Shown here piece by piece: positions 1 to 7,605 of a DNA stretch of 64,000 nucleotides. Position numbers and translations under genes: made by a program. The number at the start of each line of letters is the position of its first letter. The first letter of the stretch is position 1. The stretch spans positions 4,644,501-4,708,500 of the forward strand of contig NZ_CP125957.1 of assembly GCF_030064125.1 (NCBI RefSeq), read 5' to 3'. The notes below the pieces were generated by a model. The model was not told the DNA's origin. It saw only the letters and a program-made list of their open reading frames with translations, and made no database searches. The DNA comes from Pseudomonas sp. G2-4 (lineage in GTDB: Bacteria > Pseudomonadota > Gammaproteobacteria > Pseudomonadales > Pseudomonadaceae).

Positions 1-22
1 CTTTTCCTATAGCCCTGGTAAT

Positions 23-631
23 TTACTTCTCGGCACGTTCCTTCAGGGCTTTCAAGGTGTTGAACGGCGCGTCCACCACAAACTTGTTGGACAGCCAGGA
101 CGGTACACTGCCACCCGGATCAGTATGGACCTGATAGGTCACTTCGACCTGATCCGCGCCCTTGGGCGTGAACTTCCAGAAGCCTTCGACCTGGGTCACC
201 CGCACATACCCCTGTTCCTCGGGCAGGTACTTCGGCACGCCCTTGAGATTACGGGTCAGGCTGCCATCGGCGCCTTCGACGGTGGTCACTTCCAGCACCG
301 AGTCCCGGGCCGTGACCGGCCACGGCGTATTGAACTGGGTGTAGGTCCAGCTCTTATCGCCCTCGTGCTTGACCAGTTTCTGGCTCTTGCACTCATGAAT
401 CCAGGCGCAAGCACCCGGGACATCTTCCTGCAAGGCACGCAGCTTGGCCATGGTGGTTTTCATGACCGTCACGCCTTGGTAGGCCTTGTATTTGGAGCCG
501 GCCACTTCACTGAGTGAAACCTTGATGCCGTCCTGCTCCTTGACCACTTTCCAGTCTTCTGCCTGGGCAGTTGCCGTTGCCAGCAGCATGGTCAAACCAC
601 ATAACACAGCCATCCGATGCAGCGAACCCAT
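23..631 (-). CDS. START-domain periplasmic or exported protein
   Basis: This 202-residue protein looks like a START/SRPBCC lipid-binding protein of unknown ligand. The ATG at 631 is chosen because AAGGA lies 8 bases upstream; an in-frame start 21 bases earlier has no such site. The first ~25 residues form a signal peptide ending ATAQA before EDW, so export is expected. The body has the family's alternating strand pattern (WTYTQFNTPWPVTARD, then YVRVTQVEGFW and a C-terminal helix rich in K and E). Proteins of this type are common in Pseudomonas next to small metabolic genes, and the substrate is unknown. It runs in the same direction as the Cys-cluster gene upstream, with a 53-base gap. The family call is fairly sure; the function is inference only. 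Confidence 0.75.
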   Translation of the reverse strand: MGSLHRMAVLCGLTMLLATATAQAEDWKVVKEQDGIKVSLSEVAGSKYKAYQGVTVMKTTMAKLRALQEDVPGACAWIHECKSQKLVKHEGDKSWTYTQFNTPWPVTARDSVLEVTTVEGADGSLTRNLKGVPKYLPEEQGYVRVTQVEGFWKFTPKGADQVEVTYQVHTDPGGSVPSWLSNKFVVDAPFNTLKALKERAEK

Positions 632-684
632 AATTTTTTCCTTATTTTCCAAGTTCGTTCATTTCAGTTCCAATCATTGACCTA

Positions 685-939
685 TCACGCTGCCGTCACT
701 TGCTCCCACCAACCGATCAGCCGGATAGCCTCTTCACTGCTGTTGCCACAGACCTCAATGTCAGCTCCGAACGCGGAACACACCGCCGGACGCGCCGGCT
801 CACCGAAAATCCGGCACAGGTTATCAACCGACAATTGCACGCAACGTTCGCCCGCCGGCTTGCCCTGGGGCATGCCTGGGATCGGCGAGCTGATAGAAGG
901 GGCGATGCAGCAGGCGCCACAGCCTTCACGGCATTTCAT
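685..939 (-). CDS. YkgJ-type zinc/iron-chelating Cys-cluster protein
   Basis: A small 84-residue protein starting MKCREGCGACC, with the Cys pattern CxxxCGxCC near the N-terminus and further cysteines in the ERCVQL, NLCRIF and AVCSAF stretches. This is the signature of the YkgJ/UPF0153 family, thought to bind Fe-S or Zn. The ATG at 939 places the Cys motif at the very N-terminus, as in the family; the upstream extension would need a TTG start and has no ribosome-binding site. No enzymatic role is established. It precedes the START-domain gene in the same direction. Confidence 0.8.
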   Translation of the reverse strand: MKCREGCGACCIAPSISSPIPGMPQGKPAGERCVQLSVDNLCRIFGEPARPAVCSAFGADIEVCGNSSEEAIRLIGWWEQVTAA

Positions 940-1085
940 GACGACAACATCCTCACGGCAGGTAATGGTTGGTAACAAGACACAGAGTAACGGCTAAAAC
1001 ACTCGTTTTAAATTACCGTTCACGTGTTTTTTCACTCTCGGCGCGATGACCGAACAGTCAGAAGAGGAACAGGTCTGGCGAAGGT

Positions 1086-1559
1086 CTACTGCTTGAATTC
1101 GAAATCCAACGCGGCGCCTTCCACTTCATTGTGCTCCTGATTGCGCAGCGGCAACTGCATTTCATTGCTCAGCAAACGACCATTGAGTTGGAACGGTCCA
1201 GGTCTCTCTTCAAACATCGATGGCAACAGAGTCTCACGCTTGGGTAACGGCACCTTACCCCGTGGCTGCAGTTCCTCGACCATGTCATGGGGCAGGCTCA
1301 AGTCCAGTTTGGCCGGCGGCAATGGGGTCTTGGCGACCTCACGGGCAGATTTGCTCTTGGAGGCGACGGGGGCGCGTCTTTTTTTCGCAGGAGCCGCTTT
1401 TTTCGCAGGCGCCTTTTTGACCACGGCCGGTTTTTTCGGCGCATTTTTCGTGGCGCTGGCGGCGGGTTTCTCCTGTGCCGAAGCCGCGACGACACCTCCC
1501 ATATGGAAAGCGGTCAACAGACCAATCAAAACCCAGGCAGCAGGAAAAATGGCTTTCAT
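1086..1559 (-). CDS. Lys/Ala/Pro-rich exported protein of unknown function
   Basis: About 157 residues from ATG 1559. A hydrophobic signal-like segment (residues ~5-27) is followed by a low-complexity basic stretch (~30-75) of AKK, APKK and PAKK repeats. A more ordered C-terminal part follows (KLDLSLPHDMVEEL, then LLPSMFEERPGPFQLNGRLL). Such Lys/Ala tracts give spurious matches to translation initiation factor IF-2; nothing here supports that role. The basic tract could bind anionic envelope polymers or nucleic acid, but this is a guess. It is followed downstream by the YkgJ gene and preceded by the MocR gene, all on the same strand. Confidence 0.6.
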   Translation of the reverse strand: MKAIFPAAWVLIGLLTAFHMGGVVAASAQEKPAASATKNAPKKPAVVKKAPAKKAAPAKKRRAPVASKSKSAREVAKTPLPPAKLDLSLPHDMVEELQPRGKVPLPKRETLLPSMFEERPGPFQLNGRLLSNEMQLPLRNQEHNEVEGAALDFEFKQ

Positions 1560-1643
1560 AGACACAACGGCACTTGCGGCAGAGCCCCCATGCTCGCCTG
1601 ATAATGAGGCGCTGACAAGCACATCAGGTTAAGCCGCTGATTC

Positions 1644-3086
1644 CTATAAAAATCCGCTCGCGGTCTCTTGGCATAACTGTGTGGCCAACAGTCCCAGCGT
1701 CATCAAGGCCCGCTCTGCCTCGCGGTTCCAGGGCATGCCACAGTTCAGTCGGATACAGTGATTGAACTGCTCGGTGTTACTGAAGATCAGCCCGGGCGCG
1801 ATACTGATGCCTTGCTGCAATGCCCGCACATGCAACTCCTGGGTGTTGACCCGCCCCGGCAGGCTGACCCACAGGATGAAGCCTCCGGTGGGGCGACTCA
1901 TTTGCGTGCCTTCGGGGAAGTACTGTTGCACCGCCAGCTGAAAGGCACTGAGATTCTTGCGGTACTCCTGGCGGATATAGCGCAGGTGGCGGTCATAGCC
2001 GCCATTTTCCAGGTACGCCGCAATGCCCATCTGCGTGACGCTGCACGCCGAGTGGGTACTGAAAGTCTGGAGCCGCTGGATTTCCTGCTGGAATTTCCCG
2101 GCGATCATCCAGCCGATACGCACCCCCGGCGACAACGTCTTGGAAAAGCTCGAACAGTAGATGACCCGGTCCAACCGATCATAGGCTTTGAGCGCTTTGG
2201 TGCGACCTTGCTCGAACATCAGCTCGCCATAGATATCGTCCTCGACGATCTGGATGTCGAAGTCCGACGCCAGGCGCAACAGTTGCTTTTGCCGCTCCTC
2301 AGGCATCGTCCCACCCAGGGGGTTGCTCAAGCGCGTGGTCAGCACCAGCGCCTTGATCGACCATTGGTTGGCCGCCAGTTGCAGGGCCTCAAGACTCATG
2401 CCGGTGACCGGGTCGCTGGGGATCTCGATGACCTTGAGACCCAACAGGTCCGCCAGTTGCAGCAAGCCGTAGTAGGTGGGTGATTCGGCAGCGATCAGAT
2501 CCCCTGGCCGGGTCAGCACGCGCAAGGACATCTGCAGCGCATCGACACAGCCGTGGGTGATCACCACTTCGGAGGGATCCACCACCACACCGGCATCGCG
2601 CATGCGAATCGCCACCTGACGTCGCAACGGCTCAAAACCCGGGCTGAACATGTAGCTGAACGCCCGTGGGCTGTGGAATCGCGTGACCTTGGCCAATTGC
2701 TGATGCAGCGCCCGCACTGGCAAGTAATCGACGCTCGGCACCGCCGCCCCCAACGGGAATACCCCTTCGCGACGCGACTCGACCAATACCTGCTGGATGA
2801 TGCTGCTGCGCGTCACCAGCCCCGGACGCTCGACCCGGGCGATGTCCGGCGTCGGCGCCGTCAAGGCGGGCGTCTGGTGCACGTAGTAACCCGATTGCGG
2901 CCGCGCACGGATCAGCCCCTGGTCTTCAAGGTTGGCGTAAGCCTGCAGCACCGTCGCGTGGCTGACGTTGAGCTGCGAACTCATCTTGCGCACCGAAGGC
3001 ACACGTTCTCCGGGCTGATACACACCGCGCCGGATGTCTTCAGCCAGTTGTTGAGCAATACGTTGATAGAGCAGGAGGTTGGTCAT
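1644..3086 (-). CDS. MocR-family GntR regulator with aminotransferase domain
   Basis: A 480-residue MocR-type regulator. Residues ~1-75 form a GntR winged helix (GVYQPGERVPSVRKMSSQLNVSHATVLQAYANLEDQGLI). Residues ~110-470 form a fold-type I PLP aminotransferase-like domain. The PLP lysine is expected in SSFSKTLSPGVRIGW. The length is normal for the family, which senses PLP or amino compounds and often regulates a divergent gene. Here no divergent coding gene follows: the 200 bases upstream run into the terminator of the OmpA-like gene. The target cannot be named from context; autoregulation or a distant target is likely. Confidence 0.85.
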   Translation of the reverse strand: MTNLLLYQRIAQQLAEDIRRGVYQPGERVPSVRKMSSQLNVSHATVLQAYANLEDQGLIRARPQSGYYVHQTPALTAPTPDIARVERPGLVTRSSIIQQVLVESRREGVFPLGAAVPSVDYLPVRALHQQLAKVTRFHSPRAFSYMFSPGFEPLRRQVAIRMRDAGVVVDPSEVVITHGCVDALQMSLRVLTRPGDLIAAESPTYYGLLQLADLLGLKVIEIPSDPVTGMSLEALQLAANQWSIKALVLTTRLSNPLGGTMPEERQKQLLRLASDFDIQIVEDDIYGELMFEQGRTKALKAYDRLDRVIYCSSFSKTLSPGVRIGWMIAGKFQQEIQRLQTFSTHSACSVTQMGIAAYLENGGYDRHLRYIRQEYRKNLSAFQLAVQQYFPEGTQMSRPTGGFILWVSLPGRVNTQELHVRALQQGISIAPGLIFSNTEQFNHCIRLNCGMPWNREAERALMTLGLLATQLCQETASGFL

Positions 3087-3236
3087 GACGCAGCACTCGA
3101 TTTCACGGGCATTTTATTCTTATCGGAAACGATACCGGAACAGTTTAGAAGTGTACTGGGACAGTTGCCAGATTACTCGACAGGATAGTGGAGTGACAGC
3201 TCTAACTGTACCCCTCGTGGGGCAATCTGCGAGCCC
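3087..3236. promoter_or_regulatory. MocR promoter region with possible operator repeats
   Basis: The gap upstream of the MocR gene holds two related half-site-like strings, ACTGGGACAGT near 3152-3162 and ACTGTACCCC near 3206-3215. Both resemble ACTGT/ACAGT elements seen near MocR genes. There is no recognisable divergent gene to serve, so these would most simply be autoregulatory. Low confidence. Confidence 0.3.
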
Positions 3237-3271
3237 AAAAAAACCCGGCGCCGTTAACGGGGCCGGGGTTT
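3237..3271 (-). terminator. Rho-independent terminator after the OmpA-like gene
   Basis: A GC-rich inverted repeat around GTTAAC (arms near AAACCCGGC and GCCGGGGTTT) lies just past the stop of the OmpA-like gene. On the minus strand it ends in a run of T, as expected for a factor-independent terminator of the upstream lipoprotein operon. Confidence 0.85.
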
Positions 3272-3286
3272 CCAGTGACGCAGCCC

Positions 3287-4096
3287 TCAGCGGGCGGCGC
3301 CGAGCTGGCCTTTCTCGTCGGAGAACACAATTTCAACGCGACGGTTCTGTGCCCGGCCACGCTCGGAAGCGTTGACGTCCACCGGGAACTCATCGCCATA
3401 GCCTTCGACCTGAATGCGCTTTTCGTCCACCCCCAGGTCCACCAGCACATCCGCCACCGCCTGTGCGCGATCACGGGACAGCTTGAGGTTTTCCTGCTTG
3501 CCACCGGTGCTGTCGGTATAGCCCTCAATGCGCACCACACGCTTGGGATTGAGCTGCAAAAACTGCACGATCTTGAGCACGACGCGGTTGGCCGAGTTCT
3601 TCAACTCAGCCTCGCCGGTGTCGAACAGTACATCACCGAGGGTCATCACCAGGCCGCGATCAGTCTGGGTGGTCGCCATCGCCATGATCTGCTCTTCGAG
3701 CCATTTGCCTTGCTGCTGAACGCTCAGTAGCTTGGATTCACGCAACGCCAACTGCAGGCGCTGGCGCTCCAACTCGAGCTTCGTCGCGCGCTCTTCGTTG
3801 AGCAGCTGATTGCTGTGCTCCCGGGCGATCTGACTGTAGCGCTGGCTCAGGTAGGCGTAATGCTGCACGTCCTCACCGCTGCCCCAGTAGGAGGACAAGC
3901 GATCGGCACGGGCCAGGGATTCGCCGGCACGGATCACGTCCCGGGGGGCAGCACGCAATACGTTGGCGTCTTCCTTGACCTTCTGGAAGTCGGTGCTGGC
4001 CTGTTCAAGTGCTGCTTCGCTGCGCTGGCCGGCGCAGCCATACAAGCTGGTCAGCCCCACGAGGACCAGACCGCCTAATACATGGGACTGCTTCAT
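3287..4096 (-). CDS. OmpA-family lipoprotein with DUF4398-like N-terminal region
   Basis: A 269-residue outer-membrane-anchored lipoprotein. The signal peptide ends in the lipobox LYGC with Cys21 as lipidation site. Residues ~25-130 are helical and coiled-coil-like (DUF4398-type). Residues ~150-260 are an OmpA peptidoglycan-binding domain, including LFDTGEAELKNSA, IEGYTDSTGG and SERGRAQNRRVEIVF. The Asp/Arg of this motif bind diaminopimelate in the family. It overlaps the preceding DUF4398 lipoprotein by 4 bases (ATGA), so the two are translationally coupled and probably act together in tethering or stabilising the envelope. A terminator follows. Confidence 0.9.
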   Translation of the reverse strand: MKQSHVLGGLVLVGLTSLYGCAGQRSEAALEQASTDFQKVKEDANVLRAAPRDVIRAGESLARADRLSSYWGSGEDVQHYAYLSQRYSQIAREHSNQLLNEERATKLELERQRLQLALRESKLLSVQQQGKWLEEQIMAMATTQTDRGLVMTLGDVLFDTGEAELKNSANRVVLKIVQFLQLNPKRVVRIEGYTDSTGGKQENLKLSRDRAQAVADVLVDLGVDEKRIQVEGYGDEFPVDVNASERGRAQNRRVEIVFSDEKGQLGAAR

Positions 4097-4452
4097 TGGG
4101 CATCATCCCTCAACTGTTTGCGCAGACGCTTGATGCGGGTGTCGAGCACGTTCAGTTGCTCCTGGCTCTTGAGGGTCAGCACCTTCGCTTCGGCCAGGCG
4201 CGCATCCAGTTCGGCCTGTTCGGCACGCATGCGCGCCTTCTTGTACGATTCGTCGGTCATGTTGGATTTGGCCCGGGTGAATTTTTCTTCAGCCAGCTTC
4301 AATTCGGGCACTTCGTCGGCATTGGCGCCCACGGCCCGGGCTTGTTCCAATGCCTGTTCGGTCAGGCGGATCTGTTCATTCGGCGCCGGATCGGCTGCGC
4401 AGCCCGCCAGAGCCAGAACGGCCAGGGCAGCGAAAAGAGGTCGAATAGTCAC
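4093..4452 (-). CDS. DUF4398 small lipoprotein
   Basis: A 119-residue lipoprotein. The signal peptide ends LALAGC with Cys18 as the lipidated residue. The rest is a highly charged alpha-helical coiled coil (LTEQALEQARAVGA, LKLAEEKFTRAKSNM, ARMRAEQAELDARLAEAKV), the signature of DUF4398. Its stop overlaps the start of the OmpA-like lipoprotein gene, whose N-terminal half has the same kind of helix, so the pair may form a heteromeric helical assembly. The solute-binding protein gene ends 9 bases... upstream on the same strand, suggesting one transcript. The molecular function is unknown. Confidence 0.85.
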   Translation of the reverse strand: MTIRPLFAALAVLALAGCAADPAPNEQIRLTEQALEQARAVGANADEVPELKLAEEKFTRAKSNMTDESYKKARMRAEQAELDARLAEAKVLTLKSQEQLNVLDTRIKRLRKQLRDDAQ

Positions 4453-4461
4453 TAATATTCC

Positions 4462-5286
4462 CTACTGTTTTGGGGCACTGACAGGTGGCTGCAACTGTGT
4501 TTTCCAACGCTCGAGATTGCGCTGCAACACAGCCTCCGTCAGGCCGGACGCGGCCAATTCTGTCATCTTTTGCGCCAGCTGTCCGCGTAACCATGGGTCA
4601 TTGCAGGCAGAGTTATGGGAAACCGCGAGGAACAGGCCGGGTTTATCCACAGGTTGCGGTGCAGCCTGCAGGTCGCTCGCCATCCCCAGTGTCTGCGCCA
4701 TTGCCAGGCCCGAATAGCGCCCCGCCAGGACATACTCCACCTCCCCCAACAGCAATTTCTGAAAGGCCTGGGTCAGGTTGGGCGTGCGGGTCAGGGACAA
4801 TTTCTGCTCGGCAAAAACGCCGAATCCCTGGGTCATACGTGCCTTTTCCGACAACGCGCCGGGATGACCGTGTAGGTCTTCGGGCTGGTTGATGACCAGT
4901 GTCGAATCCTTGCGGGTCCAGACCAGGTAATCGTTTTCCAACAAGGGCGGATGAACGTAGTCCAAGGCTTCAAGCCCGGTGCTGGTCAGCGGAGCGTCGG
5001 TGAGCAGGTCCATGCGTCCGCTGCGCACTTCGTCCAGCGCCTGGGCGCGCTTGCCGGCGTAAAGCAATTCGATCTTGATGCCCAACTCCCCTGCCACTTG
5101 CTGGAGCAGGTCGGCACCGGCGCCGATCAGGTGCTTGGGGTCCTGAGGGTCTTGCCATAGATAGGGCGGCGCATCCGGGCTGCCGGTGGCGATCAGTCGT
5201 TCACACTTGCCAGCGGCGGCAGACAGACCTGGCACAGCCGTCAGGGCCCACAGCAACGACCAGCCGGCCAAACGACGAAAATCCAT
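4462..5286 (-). CDS. Family-3 extracellular solute-binding protein
   Basis: About 274 residues from ATG 5286, which follows an AGGGGAG ribosome-binding site. A signal peptide (~1-25, LSAAAG) leads to a bacterial solute-binding protein family 3 domain: TGSPDAPPYLWQ, GAGADLLQQVAGELGIKIEL, RSGRMDLLTDAPLTSTGLEALDYVHPPLLENDYLVW. No transporter genes are adjacent, so it may be an orphan binding protein, a sensor or a periplasmic scavenger. The substrate (probably an amino-acid-like compound) cannot be told. It lies just upstream of the two lipoprotein genes with a 9-base gap. Confidence 0.8.
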   Translation of the reverse strand: MDFRRLAGWSLLWALTAVPGLSAAAGKCERLIATGSPDAPPYLWQDPQDPKHLIGAGADLLQQVAGELGIKIELLYAGKRAQALDEVRSGRMDLLTDAPLTSTGLEALDYVHPPLLENDYLVWTRKDSTLVINQPEDLHGHPGALSEKARMTQGFGVFAEQKLSLTRTPNLTQAFQKLLLGEVEYVLAGRYSGLAMAQTLGMASDLQAAPQPVDKPGLFLAVSHNSACNDPWLRGQLAQKMTELAASGLTEAVLQRNLERWKTQLQPPVSAPKQ

Positions 5287-5327
5287 GGCAATACGCTCCC
5301 CTTGCAGCGAAAACAAATAGTGCGGAA

Positions 5328-5359
5328 ATAAAAAACCCGGCCAAAGGCCGGGCTCTTTA
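5328..5359 (-). terminator. Terminator of the etfBA operon
   Basis: Perfect stem AACCCGGCC-aaa-GGCCGGGCT followed on the minus strand by a T-run. It lies 20 bases past the etfA stop, on the side expected for etfBA. Confidence 0.9.
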
Positions 5360-5376
5360 TAAGTGAAGACGCCGGA

Positions 5377-6306
5377 TTAGACCAGCTTCTCCAGCTCAGG
5401 GATGGCTTCGAACAAGTCCGCTACCAGGCCGTAGTCAGCCACCTGGAAGATCGGCGCTTCTTCGTCCTTGTTGATCGCAACGATCACCTTGGAGTCTTTC
5501 ATGCCGGCCAGGTGCTGGATCGCGCCGGAGATACCGACGGCGATGTACAGCTGTGGCGCAACGATCTTGCCGGTCTGACCGACCTGCATGTCGTTGGGTA
5601 CGAAACCTGCGTCGACCGCGGCGCGGGAAGCGCCGACGGCAGCGCCCAGCTTGTCGGCCAGGGCGTACAGGTGCTTGAAGTTGTCACCGTTCTGCATGCC
5701 TCGGCCGCCGGAAACGACGATCTTGGCAGCGGTCAGTTCAGGACGATCGGACTTGGCCAGCTCTTCGCCAACGAAGCTGGAAATGCCAGCATCGTGGGCA
5801 GCAGCAACGGCTTCAACGGCAGCCGAGCCACCTTCAGCGGCAACCGGGTCGAAACCGGTGGCGCGCACGGTGATGACCTTGACCGACGCGTTCGATTGCA
5901 CAGTGGCAATGGCGTTACCGGCGTAGATCGGACGCTTGAAGGTGTCGGCGCTTTCTACCGAGATGATCTCGGAGATCTGGTCGACGTCCAGCGCAGCAGC
6001 AACGCGGGGCAGGATGTTTTTGCCGTTGGAAGTGGCGGCTGCCAGGATGTGGCTATAGCCCTTGCCAAGCTCGGCTACCAGCGGCGCGACGTTTTCCGGC
6101 AACTGGTGCGCGTAGGCGGCGTTGTCGGCCGACAGCACTTTTGCCACGCCAGCGATTTTCGTAGCGGCTTCGGCAACGGCGCCAGCGCCCTGCCCGGCTA
6201 CCAGGACGTGGACATCGCCACCGATTTTGACAGCGGCAGCAACGGTGTTCAACGTGGCCGGAGCCAGCGCTTTGTTATCGTGTTCGGCGATTACCAAGAT
6301 AGTCAT
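5377..6306 (-). CDS. etfA: Electron transfer flavoprotein alpha subunit
   Basis: A 309-residue ETF alpha subunit, which carries FAD and passes electrons from acyl-CoA dehydrogenases and other flavin dehydrogenases to ETF:ubiquinone oxidoreductase. The N-terminal ETF domain starts [21 protein letters not shown]. The C-terminal FAD-binding domain (~190-305) holds [85 protein letters not shown] and the [15 protein letters not shown] tail, all diagnostic. It lies two bases behind etfB and is closed by a terminator. Confidence 0.97.
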   Translation of the reverse strand: MTILVIAEHDNKALAPATLNTVAAAVKIGGDVHVLVAGQGAGAVAEAATKIAGVAKVLSADNAAYAHQLPENVAPLVAELGKGYSHILAAATSNGKNILPRVAAALDVDQISEIISVESADTFKRPIYAGNAIATVQSNASVKVITVRATGFDPVAAEGGSAAVEAVAAAHDAGISSFVGEELAKSDRPELTAAKIVVSGGRGMQNGDNFKHLYALADKLGAAVGASRAAVDAGFVPNDMQVGQTGKIVAPQLYIAVGISGAIQHLAGMKDSKVIVAINKDEEAPIFQVADYGLVADLFEAIPELEKLV

Positions 6307-6308
6307 GA

Positions 6309-7058
6309 TTAGATTACCTTCGCTTCGTTTTTCAGTTTCTCGACCAGTTCAGCCACCGACTTGACCTTGATGCCCGCGCTGCGTGCAGCCGGCGCTTCGA
6401 CTTTGAGGGTCTTGTTGGTGGAGGCGGTGGAAACGCCCAAAGCGTCAGGCGTCAGCACTTCAAGCGGCTTCTTCTTGGCTTTCATGATGTTTGGCAGGGA
6501 CGCATAGCGCGGCTCGTTCAAACGCAGGTCGGTGGTGACGATGGCCGGTAGTTTCAGGGAAACCGTCTGCGCGCCGCCATCGATTTCGCGGGTCACGGCA
6601 ACGCTGTCACCGCTGACTTCGACCTTGGACGCGAACGTGCCCTGACCGTAGCCGCTCAATGCGGCGAGCATCTGGCCGGTCTGGTTGTTGTCGCTGTCGA
6701 TGGCCTGCTTGCCGAGGATCACCAGCGAAGGCTGTTCCTTGTCGACAACGGCCTTGAGCAGCTTGGCCACGGCCAGGGAGGTCAGGTCTTCGGCGGATTC
6801 GACGAGGATGGCGCGGTCGGCACCCAGTGCCAGCGCTGTGCGCAGTTGTTCCTGGGCGGTGGTCGGGCCGATGGAGACGACGACGATCTCAGTCGCCACG
6901 CCTTTTTCTTTCAGGCGTACGGCTTCTTCTACGGCGATTTCGCAGAAGGGGTTCATCGACATCTTGACGTTGGCGAGGTCGACGCCGGAGTTGTCCGCTT
7001 TGACGCGAACCTTGACGTTATAGTCGACCACTCGTTTGACAGCTACAAGAACCTTCAT
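6309..7058 (-). CDS. etfB: Electron transfer flavoprotein beta subunit
   Basis: A 249-residue ETF beta subunit, partner of EtfA, binding AMP and docking the dehydrogenases. The start [20 protein letters not shown] and the segments [32 protein letters not shown] and [30 protein letters not shown] are classic for the family. The ADP/AMP loop and the late recognition loop ([18 protein letters not shown]) are intact. First gene of etfBA, transcribed away from the ETF:ubiquinone oxidoreductase gene across a 547-base regulatory gap. Confidence 0.97.
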   Translation of the reverse strand: MKVLVAVKRVVDYNVKVRVKADNSGVDLANVKMSMNPFCEIAVEEAVRLKEKGVATEIVVVSIGPTTAQEQLRTALALGADRAILVESAEDLTSLAVAKLLKAVVDKEQPSLVILGKQAIDSDNNQTGQMLAALSGYGQGTFASKVEVSGDSVAVTREIDGGAQTVSLKLPAIVTTDLRLNEPRYASLPNIMKAKKKPLEVLTPDALGVSTASTNKTLKVEAPAARSAGIKVKSVAELVEKLKNEAKVI

Positions 7059-7219
7059 GGATTCCTCGTTACTCTCCGGTGAAAAGAAAGTCGCCTAGGC
7101 GAACCTGGCGGTTGATGCTCATGGGCGCAAGGGCACCTCTAAAAACGCCGGCATGAACCACACATGACCTTGCACACGGGAGTGAAGACCGTTCGTCAGT
7201 GATGACCGATGAGTCATTC

Positions 7220-7248
7220 ATTATCGCGGCGTGTAAACTGCGCGTCAG
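7220..7248 (-). promoter_or_regulatory. Possible etfB sigma-70 promoter
   Basis: On the minus strand CTGACG and GATAAT are separated by 17 bases, about 160 bases before the etfB start. The -35 match is modest. Confidence 0.4.
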
Positions 7249-7340
7249 AGCCACGCAATACGTCACTTTGTGCTGCCTTCGCCCTGTCTTTAGAGGTGCT
7301 CTTGAAACCAACAGTCAGCCTACGGCGAGCGCAAAACCGC

Positions 7341-7378
7341 CCGTATCTTGACCGGAACGCCTATTCCGGTCAATACGG
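7341..7378. repeat. Long inverted repeat in the ETF control region
   Basis: Perfect 10-base arms TTGACCGGAA and TTCCGGTCAA with a 6-base loop are extended outward by CCGTA and TACGG after a two-base bulge. No T-run follows on either strand, so it is not a normal terminator. It could be a regulator site or an RNA hairpin. Confidence 0.7.
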
Positions 7379-7433
7379 CAAAATGGTCAGTCATAAGCCG
7401 TACGTCAGTGATTTATCTGGGCTGCGACAATTT

Positions 7434-7447
7434 CAAACGAACGTTTG
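7434..7447. promoter_or_regulatory. PsrA-type operator
   Basis: CAAACGAACGTTTG matches the Pseudomonas PsrA consensus of CAAAC and GTTTG arms 4 bases apart. It sits 2 bases upstream of the -35 box of the ETF:ubiquinone oxidoreductase promoter. PsrA responds to long-chain fatty acids and is known to control ETF and beta-oxidation genes in Pseudomonas. Confidence 0.75.
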
Positions 7448-7449
7448 TA

Positions 7450-7478
7450 TTGGACCCTGAGAGTGGTGTAGATATAAT
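7450..7478 (+). promoter_or_regulatory. Sigma-70 promoter of the ETF:ubiquinone oxidoreductase gene
   Basis: TTGGAC, a 17-base spacer and a perfect TATAAT. Transcription should start near 7485, giving a leader of about 120 bases. Confidence 0.8.
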
Positions 7479-7605
7479 GCGCCGCTTAAGAGAGAACCGC
7501 GTGTCATCCCTTGTCGCTTTCGTCGCTTTTCGCGAAGGAAACAACGGATGCAACGCCAAACCTCCAATTAGAAAAAACTGTAGAGCCTTGAGTAGGAGAT
7601 AGCCT

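Larger units (their letters stand above)
7059..7605. other. 547-base divergent control region of the ETF genes
   Basis: No credible gene lies here. It holds a possible etfB promoter (7220-7248), a large inverted repeat (7341-7378), a PsrA-type operator (7434-7447), a strong promoter toward the oxidoreductase gene (7450-7478) and its ribosome-binding site AGGAG at 7594-7598. Short open frames in the region overlap these sites and have no start signals. Confidence 0.75.

Noticed and set aside
1086..1559. Translation initiation factor IF-2-like protein
   Set aside because: Only the Lys/Ala low-complexity tract suggests it; no G domain, and a signal peptide is present.
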